Shown: positions 55,930 to 64,000 of the stretch, piece by piece
Position numbering within the stretch: position 1 is the first letter of the stretch
How the letters are laid out: the number at the start of each line of letters is the position of its first letter
Assembly (NCBI GenBank): GCA_030248215.1
Contig: JASANG010003724.1
Location: 62,001 to 126,000 of the forward strand
Reading direction: 5' to 3'
Source of the DNA: Enoplolaimus lenunculus
Lineage: Eukaryota; Nematoda; Enoplea; Enoplida; Thoracostomopsidae
DNA length: 64,000 bases
Program-made: the position numbers and the translations under genes
The notes under the pieces: generated by a model
What the model was told of the DNA's origin: nothing
Seen by the model: only the letters and a program-made list of their open reading frames with translations
Database searches by the model: none

Positions 55930-56105
55930 ATCCATTGCCAAGGGGGGGGCAGGAGGGGCTCAGTCAAACTGGACAAATTTTGCCCCACCCCCCTAGAAAT
56001 TTTTCAACCTTGCTTGCAAGTCGTTAAACCCCTTGAATGCCCCTCCTAAAATTTTTTAGCCCCACTCCTAGCATGGTGAGCTGGCTACGGGCCTGATCCT
56101 GCCGC
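55930..56105. repeat. Dispersed repeat, copy 2
   Basis: Matches 29400-29580 (TTTCAACCTTGCTTGCAAGT and CTAGCATGGTGAGCTGGCTAC). Ends unknown. Confidence 0.6.
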
Positions 56106-56556
56106 ATTTATAGTGCATTGGACCACAATGCCGTTTATGGACTACACGGTTTTGGATATACTTTTTGTTTAGCTACAACTATCTTTTATGTATCTATCTA
56201 TACATTAATCATTGGGTCCTAAATAATGCATCATACAGTCAGGTATATTATTCAGCAATTTGCATCTTGAATCACAACTTCAACCATCACAGCGGCCACA
56301 GATGTCATGGGATAAGAATAGCAGCCACCATCACTTATCACACCTGCGGGAAATTGTTCTTGCAATAGCGTGCGAGTATGTCATGTAGGGTATGATGCAG
56401 AGATCACAGTTATCTGTAATTATTGAAGCATGGGCAATGGCTTACCGCTTTTTGAGTGATTTTCGCGATAACTTCAATGATTTGCACTAAGCCGTTGCGC
56501 GTAGCAACAAATAATTACATTAGTTCACGCAATGACCGGATTTTTAAACTCTACAC

Positions 56557-56927
56557 CAGGATACAACCGGAGGCCTGCCTCCGGCTCCGGATCAGGCAGA
56601 AAATCGGTCTCCGGCTCCAGCTCCGGTAGAATTTATGTCGAGGTTCCGGCAATTTCGGTAATTAAAAATTTACATAAAATTTTGCAAAATTTAACTGTTT
56701 AGTGCGTTTCGTTCTACTTTTGTCACAATTTTCAGGAAACAATTTCCGAAATTTCGCAGAAAATAAAGGGTAAAACCAAACAACTTTACAACATATTGCA
56801 GATATTGACTAAAATTAACTAATTAATCATTATTTTTACTAACTAATTTCGCCTCACCTCCGGCTCCGGCAAGTTTCGTTGACCTTCGGCTTCGTCTCCG
56901 ACATTTTTCACCTCCGGTTGCACCCTG
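56557..56927. mobile_element. hAT-like MITE, CCGGAG subfamily
   Basis: From CAGGATACAACCGGAGGCC to ACCTCCGGTTGCACCCTG. Flanks CTCTACAC and CGCTACAC match at 7 of 8 positions. A further left-end fragment CAGGGTACAACCG follows at 56944. Confidence 0.75.
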
Positions 56928-57497
56928 CGCTACACATGTCCTGCAGGGTACAACCGAACAAGGTTTTAAGTGTGAGGGAAGACAAAATAAAACTTGTTGA
57001 AAATTTTTCATGAAAATAAAATGAAATAGAGTACATACCATGAAATGATACCAGTAATGCAGCAGCTGGTGGGGCAGGGGTGGCCAGCCCCTTCAAATTT
57101 TTATGTCCGAAAAAAGTTGCAGAAAATAGAATGAAAGCATAAAACTAAAACATAAAACAAATCATAAAACACGGAGCCACAAGAGCTCCAACTTAGGAAA
57201 GATGCAGCCAGTTCCGAATGCTACGTTGCCACCGACACTAAAATGCCGTTCTGATCGCTTGTACTGGGTTTACATAACAAGCACGCTTCTAGCGAGCTTG
57301 GATAACAAATCAAATCGCACTGTGTTTTCACGTCATTAACTTGACAACGCACTACTTGAAGTGGTAGCAAAAGCATTTGCAGATGAAGATTCTAGATAAT
57401 GATGGGTTCAAGTTATAACTGGGGCAACCTGGAAAACGTTTTGCTCCTATTACAATAGCGGGTATTATTTTATCTAAATCGGAAACCCAAAATAAAA

Positions 57498-57690
57498 GGG
57501 CCCATGTATAGAACAGGGCCGGAACAGTTGTATAGAACAGGGCCGGAACAGTAGTATAAGCATATTCCTAAGCCTAAGCCTAAGCGTATGAATGAGCCTA
57601 TTCCTTAGCCTAAGCCTAAGCAAAAAATTTAGTCGAAAGCTTAAACTGCCTATATTATATCCCCTCCGGAAAACGATCTCCATTATTTTT
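57498..57690. mobile_element. GGCC MITE, left part with TTAGGC core
   Basis: Begins GGCCCATGTATAGAACAGGG with a tandem copy of GTATAGAACAGGGCCGGAAC, then CCTAAG units and the subterminal CCCCTCCGGAAAACGATC. The right terminus is missing. The interior matches the element that opens the window. Confidence 0.65.
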
Positions 57691-57717
57691 ACTATTCGTT
57701 TACACCCTGCTTTAAGC

Positions 57718-58025
57718 CACGGTGTAACCGGATATAAGATTTCGTTTACGTTTCCAGTAAAAATCGGCATCCGTTTCGTTATAGAAATAACGGAAATTTT
57801 GATAGTTTTACGTTCAAAATTTAAATCACGTAAAGTCGCTATTTTTCGTTACAGATATGCTACAATTGTTTGAAATGAAAATAGAACGAAACCCATCCAA
57901 AGCTTTAAAAATTTCGTTGCAAATTAAATAAAACATTTTTGAAACTTTTATACTTCACTATCCGTTTCCGTTATTCTGGTCACTATCCATTTTCGTTATT
58001 TTAACTATCCGTTTAAACCTTGGTT
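57718..58025. mobile_element. hAT-like MITE, ACGGAAACGGA subfamily, diverged
   Basis: The left end CACGGTGTAACCGGATATA and right end CTATCCGTTTAAACCTTG frame runs of CGTTTCCGTTATT. Sister of 1146-1536. It is preceded by the right-end relic TTCGTTTACACCCTG, and followed at 58070-58165 by another right-end relic with CACCTCCGGCTACACCCTG. Confidence 0.6.
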
Positions 58026-58715
58026 TAGAAATGTTTGTACTGTCACGGCCCCATTCTATACATTGGCCGCTAAAATTACCAAATTAAATTTAAACTACCT
58101 AATCTTGCGTCACCTGCGGCATGTTTGTTGGCCTCCAGGAACGCTATTTTTCACCTCCGGCTACACCCTGGTTTATCCACTTGTGCATCGATTTAACTAC
58201 CGAATTCGGGTGTTACTCCCAGCTCCAACAAAATGTCTTGACCTCTGGTTTTGTTAAGTTACCCACCTCCCGTTATATTGTAACATGCTGCTAAGTGATG
58301 TAAACGCCTTCGCAAGCAACGTACGTGTTCAATGTAAAAAGAAAATCTACTATACGCTGTAATCGATGTACACTCATTGATTTTACTTGATTTAATTCAT
58401 AAGAATACACATCACGAAGGCAATCAACAAATTATAGGTAACAGTCTTTTCACGCGTAATTAGCAATATTAAAATTTAATTTTTTCCTGACAGACCACAT
58501 GCCAGGCTACAGTAGGAGGTCTGCGCTAGGCTTTGGCCAAAAATCGACCTTTTGCTTAATTAGAATTTGAGCAGATATTTTTTCGGATTGCGCAAAAATT
58601 GCAAAATTCAGTAAGTAAGTGGGCTTCCAACTTTGCAGCAATTTTCAAGTTTTAATTGTCAAGATTTTTCAAGAATGTTAAACCAAGTCGGAAACGTTTT
58701 CTAGATTACTGATAC

Positions 58716-59066
58716 CAGGGTGCAACCGGAATTATAAAATACCGAAACCGGAAAGTTAAAAAAATACCGGAACCGGAAACAAAAAATATTTCTTACCGAA
58801 AAATTTATTTTTAAAGCTATTTTGTCACTTTTAATGATGTAAATGCACATGAATGTAAAAATCCTGAAACAAATGCAGTAGCTGGAAATGTAATGTATGA
58901 TAAATATAGAGTATGAGACAATTTAAACATTTTGGCAATCCAGGCTCAGACAATCAAAATATGTTAAGATACATGCCAATTTTTCTTAATTATCAAACGA
59001 GAAAAATTTTCAAAACCAAAAAAACCGGATTTCCTTACCGGAATTGGAATTCCCGGTTGCACTCTG
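58716..59066. mobile_element. hAT-like MITE, CCGGAA subfamily
   Basis: From CAGGGTGCAACCGGAATT to AATTCCCGGTTGCACTCTG. Flanks ACTGATAC and ACTGCTAC match at 7 of 8 positions. The interior is shared with the degenerate copy at 768. Confidence 0.8.
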
Positions 59067-59347
59067 ACTGCTACAACCAGCAAGTATAATAAAATTCACT
59101 TTACTAAACATCATAACCGCAGAACAGACGCTTTTCGTTAAACAGTTCGTTTTGTCAGTCATTCGACTACCGGATTCATGATTAAAAATCAGCATTAATT
59201 TCATTGAGAACCACCACTAAATTACCAGCTTCTTCAATTTGGCTAGAAATCGTCCAACAGAACGCAGAAATTAATATCTACAACCTCTGCCATAAGATAT
59301 TTCTCGTACTAAAAAATTCTTCGAAACATCCGTTCAGAAATTAAAAC

Positions 59348-60288
59348 CAGTCGCAGTGGGACATTTATTGAGCGAAGCTCAAACGCGCGTAAGCAATTAA
59401 GCTAATATGCAAATTAGCTATTAGCTAGCTATTCAATTATCGGTTTTGGATGTTTGTAAACTATTTATTCAAATTCCTCGCACCCAAAAACCCTTCAGCC
59501 ACTCTAATAATTTTTGGAATAATTTAAAAAGTCCTAATTTTGTTTTGTCAATTAAGCTAATATGCAAATTAGTTATTAGGTAACTATTCAATTATCGGTT
59601 TTGGAGGTTTGTAAACAATTTATTCAGATTCTTCGCACCCAAAAACCTTCAGTAACCCTACTAATTATTGAAATAATTTAAAAAGTCCTAGTTTTGTCTT
59701 GTCCATTAAGCTAATATGCAAATTAGCTATTAGCTAACTATTCAATTATCGGGTTTGGATGTTTGTAAACTATTTATTCAAATTCCTCGCACCAAAAAAC
59801 CCTTTAGTGCTGAAATTATATTGGTTTTAACCTTAATAATTAGTGAAAGATTGTAAAAAGTCCTAATTTAGGCTTATAAACTATGCTAATATGCAAATTA
59901 TCTATTAGCTAACTGCTCAGTTATCGGTTTTGGAGGTTTGTAAACAGTCTACGCAGATTCCTCGCACCCCAAAACCCTTTAATGCTAAAATTAGATTGCT
60001 TCTAACTGTAATAATTAGTGAAATATTGTGGAAAGTCCTAATTTAGGCTTAATTAATTATGCAAATTAGCCCGTAGCTAATAAACGGCTTAAAATTTTAA
60101 AACCCCAATGCGAAGTTAATACCCCAGGATAATTGGCTTTCAACCAAAAAAGTTTATCAAAATCGGTTCAGCCGTTCCTGAGATTCTTTTCGGACGGACG
60201 GACATCCACCTTTCGACCCCCAAGTACAAAACATAAAACGCTTCGCGAAACTCCGAACTTCGCTCGGAGTTTCGCTTCGCTCAATAAA
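59348..60288 (+). mobile_element. Helentron-like element with 155-bp tandem repeats, best copy
   Basis: The left end CAGTCGCAGTGGGACATT, then ATTGAGCGAAGCTC, leads into tandem units whose GCTAATATGC landmark recurs at 59401, 59556, 59710 and 59885 (spacing 155, 154, 175). Then come GGTTCAGCCGTTCCTGAGA, CGGACGGACGGACATCC, CAAGTACAAAACATAAAACG and a terminal hairpin CGAAACTCCGAAC-TTCGCTCGGAGTTTCG. Both ends carry ATTGAGCGAAGC in inverted orientation. The layout resembles Helentron-associated elements with satellite cores. No Rep/helicase is encoded. Confidence 0.65.
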
Positions 60289-61452
60289 CAAAAACCACAC
60301 ATTAGATATTATATAATACGCGAAACATATTGAAAGATAAATTAGTCATAAGAATTGCAATGCGCAACAAACACAGATCTAAACACAACAGTCCTAGAAC
60401 GGAGATAACAATTTGACCACAACAAAACAGAATAAACCTGACGATACGAAACAAATACAAAAATAAAACTTATAAAGCCAACATTATCATCATCATCAAC
60501 TCAATTACATACCACAAACAGATCAATGAAACCTGTACTTGCGATACATTAATATACAGAGTTGGACATGGGACAGCGGGTCATGGCTCATAATTTTAGA
60601 AATTTCGATTGGTCACTGCATCGAAACGAACTCAGAACCGAAAAACTTTTAAGACTTGCGCGACTCGCACGTATTATTCTAACTTTTAGTTTGTAGTAAT
60701 ATTTCTCAGACTTCGTCGCATCAGCTATAAAAGACTATGCTCGACACACAGTTTTGATGGCTGATGCGTAATCAATGCCAAAATCTACCCACCTCTGACT
60801 CTTGGTTGACGAGATATATAGTTTTTGAGACGGTTTGGAGGCCGTCTCTTTTAAAAGAACTTTGTTTTCGGGTACCTATTTTAGAATTTTTGATATTTCC
60901 GGAACCTCTAATATCCGGTCAGCCGACATTTCTTCAAGCGTAGAGAATAGCTATCAAGGATTTAAAACGCTTTCTACGTATTTCAATATAAAATTGGGGC
61001 TTACATTTCAACTTCAGAATACATGCCCCCCGTTCTTGACGCCGTGGTTCCACCGGTTTTTTTTACAATCCTAGTTTTGACTTCCGTGTACAAATTAGCA
61101 TTGGCGATTTGCATATTTTCACTATATTCCTGTACAGTACCGTGTTATTAGTTACCTGTACAGTACCGTGTTATATTAAATGCCCATCCTGGTAAGTATC
61201 AAAAGCGTGTCTTGATGGCCCAGTTAATAGTTAGCAGGTTGTCTGGCATGTAAAATGTTATAAGATTTATGCCTATAATTTCGGTTTGCTTTCTTTTTCC
61301 ATCTACTAACCTTGCAGGGAAATATTATGCTTAAAAATTAGTTAGCTAGACACTGCTTTCGAAGTTTAGCATATTTTTCATAAATTTCAATTGTTAAATT
61401 TGCTTAAGCATGTAACGGTATGAATATACCGAAACACATGATAGTTGTTTAC

Positions 61453-62650
61453 TTTTCCCTCATCACTAGTGTTAATGTAATAGAAATTAAACAGATTATA
61501 TCAATGATCCCGAATAAATTGGCGTCCATAAGCCTTCGCATAGCCTTATACATTGGCAGTGAGGTTGCGATTAATTTAACAAGCACAATTATATATTCGG
61601 TCTTTGAGTTCGGGAGCTGTTCAGCTTACTTGGCGGTCTTTATTATTAAACCAGATTCAAGCAAGACATTTACCTCGTCTGACTGACCCTTTTAGTGGCT
61701 GCTTGTTATACAATTCTTCAAACGAACCCACACGAATGCGTGTCACAATGCGACCTGCATATCTCAAAATTTCAATATATCCACCAGAATTTTTCTAAAA
61801 CCTCCGTGAAATAGCCCTGGAACCTCCCTTCTGATGGCTAAGTGTATGGATGCAGCCCACTTATGATCGCCATATCACAGCCTCAAAAGATTGCAATGGC
61901 AGTGTTATTTGCTGACGTTTTTCATATTATACAGAATAGAATTACGGTTGCGCTATACTTTAGAGTGACGCGCTATACTTTTCTGTGCCGGACGCCGCCA
62001 CAACCTGCTGGTATACTTTGCTAACAAAAATATACGCAAAATCTATTCAATGGCGTGCGAGCATTTTTAATAAATAAATTTTATCCTGCCGCATGCCGGC
62101 GTCCGCCATGTATAGCGCAACCCTTACTACGCCAGACGACGCCGCGCGCCGTTGCTAAATCTATTTGGTGGCGTCGCTTATACGTTGCTAACACAAAAAC
62201 ATACGCAAAATCTATTCAATGGCGCGTGCAACGATTTTTAATAAATAAATTTTATCCTGCCGCATGCCGGCGTCCGCCATGTATACTGCAACCCTTACTA
62301 CGCCGGACGACGCCGCGCGCCGTTGCTAAATCTATTTGGTGGCGTCGCTTATACGTTGCTAACACAAAAACATACGCAAAATCGATTCAATGGCGCGTGC
62401 AACGATTTTTAATAAATAAATTTCTCATCGTGCCGCACCCCGACGTCAGTATAGCGCAACCCTTAGTCAATTAAAATTTGACCCCTCTAAAATGGTCTTG
62501 CTCCACCCCTGAAGTTCCAGTCTGGTTAACGTGCCTGTCTATAAACTCAAACACAAGGCTTACGTATTACAACTACCTTAGCTACTATACCATTTTACCA
62601 AGAACCAGTGATCCGTTGAAAACACATTCAAAAATGTTCCATAAGTCAAT
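61453..62650 (-). other. Possible exons of an unidentified membrane protein
   Basis: Three minus-strand stretches have plausible splice signals and protein-like content. 62599-62650, after TAGTACAG and before GTAAAA, encodes IDLWNIFECVFNGSLVL. 61674-61794, after TTTTAG and before GTAAAT, encodes SGGYIEILRYAGRIVTRIR, then FEELYNKQPLKGSVRR. 61453 to about 61612, before GTAAAC, encodes KLIATSLPMYKAMRRLMDAN followed by the hydrophobic LFGIIDIICLISITLTLV. The phases of the three do not join cleanly, so no continuous model can be given and more exons would be needed. It might belong to a gene entering from beyond 64000. I do not recognise the family, and chance is possible. Confidence 0.25.
62041..62470. 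repeat. 171-bp tandem repeat, nearly three units
   Basis: TTTTTAATAAATAAATTT recurs at 62064, 62235 and 62406, exactly 171 bp apart, and the units between are almost identical. Each unit mixes AT-rich sequence with GC-rich blocks (GCATGCCGGCGTCCGCC, GACGACGCCGCGCGCC). Because 171 is 57 codons, one frame stays open through the array. That frame has no recognisable protein character. A degenerate unit precedes it from about 61950. Confidence 0.85.
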
Positions 62651-64000
62651 CTGTACTACTAAATAGCAAAAGTACTGATATCAACTGAACACGGAACAAT
62701 CTAACATATGCCACGCTACTACGTACAAAAAATTGCACCAAATATTATAACCAGGAGATAACTGCAGAAAATATTGTATTTTTAAAATCTAAAGAAACTG
62801 GGTTGTATCAATTTACTACGGTATGAGTACGAAAATGAAATCTCTCAAGTAACGTCGAAAACTTATTCAAAACTGATATTCACTCATTATTCAGTGCACT
62901 ACATCAAATACAACGAATAGACATACAGGAATTTCTTGGGCGCAACACAAAATGCTCATTTCTCAAATGATACAATAGAACAGATTTTTAAAAAAATTTT
63001 TTACATATTTCAGCTCCTCATGGGCTCACATAATTACGTATACCGTACCCAAATTTGAATTTTTGAATAATTTGTTTTTAGACGCCCTAATGCCACCATT
63101 TTTGTCAAAAAGTTGAACAAATTATGTATTATGCTTCCACGCAGTTTCCCGAACTGACGCAACTGGTGTAAATTTTTACCGATGTTTAATCGTTAATTAA
63201 ACAGTTATTGTTCATTAACTGTTCCGGCACTCGGCCAACAATTGGGCTTGCCAAATCAGATATTTGATCACAGCTTTTAAACTGGTGATCAAATAACACA
63301 AAATTTAAACACCATTCAACTCAGCTCGACAAACAGTAAATGAATGGTGCATAAATTATAAACTTTTTTGCCAAAACTTTCTTGACTCTACTGTGAAACA
63401 CTTTAGAAAGTTAAAAAATTGAATTTTCCCAAAATTTAAATTGAATGCGGCATGATCATGGAAAGCGGGGTAACAAGCTCAAATATGCAAAACATTTTCA
63501 AAATCCAACAATATTCTGACACACGCCAGCTGGTCGATGATATCGGACAACGCCATAATATACGTAGAGTGTGCGACTGGTTTACGAAGCAAGTATACAA
63601 TAGTGTGTCAAATATTACAAATTTTGGCAAGTTGGCCTCATAAACACACAAAAACGAAAAATATACGACGATTCGGTTACAAAAGTAAAAAAAAACTGAG
63701 ACAAGAGCACGAACAAATTAATAACAGCAATACACTTGACTGGTGCAAGTTACTTGTAATGTTTGTCAGATACACCTCGTCAGACCATAACCCTAACGTA
63801 AACCTTGCGGAACATGGCATAACTGATAAGATATCATTACTGAATTTTGAAGCATAACTTTACTTTTCGGCAAGTTTTGTTGCTAAAGCCTGCTGCAAAA
63901 ATGAAAAGCTGGATTACGTTACATTCTGCAATGTTTAAGAACCGAAAGTACCAATGACAAACCTCGAAATGCCACTACAGAAACTACCGTCATATGAATC

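Larger units (their letters stand above)
53732..64000. other. Region upstream of the ABCB gene
   Basis: Mostly interspersed repeats, listed separately. No promoter for the ABCB gene can be placed, and the mariner-like MITE at 53896-54180 lies only 165 bp upstream of its ATG. The stretches 54183-54797, 55595-55929, 56106-56548, 56936-57497, 58166-58700, 60289-61452 and 62651-64000 are AT-rich without confident features. Open stretches of about 60-70 codons in all directions at 63430-63860 are not distinguishable from chance. Confidence 0.6.

Noticed and set aside
60835-61074. 79-codon plus-strand frame with an ATG
   Set aside because: No domain, no splice context and composition like the surrounding AT-rich DNA.
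62055-62474. 139-codon frame with internally repeated sequence
   Set aside because: Explained by the 171-bp tandem repeat (57 codons per unit).

Overview
This is a 64-kb window of an AT-rich animal genome. It holds two large spliced housekeeping genes that converge tail to tail, embedded in a dense layer of short non-autonomous DNA transposons. Introns are GT-AG. The P-glycoprotein gene has 27 coding exons, close to the exon count of vertebrate ABCB1. I judge the host to be an invertebrate metazoan with conserved ancestral introns; a tunicate is possible, but the phylum cannot be fixed from this window. TTAGGC hexamers (the nematode telomere motif) are common, but they lie inside transposons, so they do not point to a nematode.

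Layout. 1-4815: intergenic, filled with MITE copies and fragments. 4816-20714 (+): a complete V-type proton ATPase subunit a gene, 20 exons per transcript. It contains two duplicated-exon pairs that look mutually exclusive (8612-8754 or 9190-9266; 15275-15388 or 16205-16321), so up to four isoforms of about 843-866 residues. A GC-rich 21-bp minisatellite fills much of its third intron, and a decayed Merlin/ISXO2-type transposase lies in its first. 20715-25998: convergent intergenic interval with MITEs and a Helentron-like element carrying about 155-bp tandem repeats; an unidentified coding-like segment (23427-24234) sits inside it. 25999-53731 (-): a complete full-length ABCB (MDR/P-glycoprotein) transporter, 27 coding exons, 1315 residues, with all ATPase motifs intact in both halves. 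53732-64000: upstream of that gene, mostly MITEs, another Helentron-like element, a 171-bp tandem repeat and weak evidence for exons of a further minus-strand membrane-protein gene.

The two genes have separate jobs. The V-ATPase subunit carries protons across endomembranes or the plasma membrane. The ABCB protein exports lipophilic compounds using ATP. There is no sign of joint regulation.

The repeat layer is the most informative part. I could separate several families by termini and target-site duplications (TSDs): a hAT-like CAGGGTGCAACCGG family (8-bp TSD), a hAT-like GGCC-ended family with a TTAGGC hexamer core (8-bp TSD, several perfect), a CAAGAGTG-ended family with perfect 7-bp TSDs in three of three copies, two TA-flanked mariner-like families, a TTAA-flanked piggyBac-like family carrying a tRNA-Gly-like core, and Helentron-like elements. 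Several of them sit within about 30 bp of 5' splice sites.
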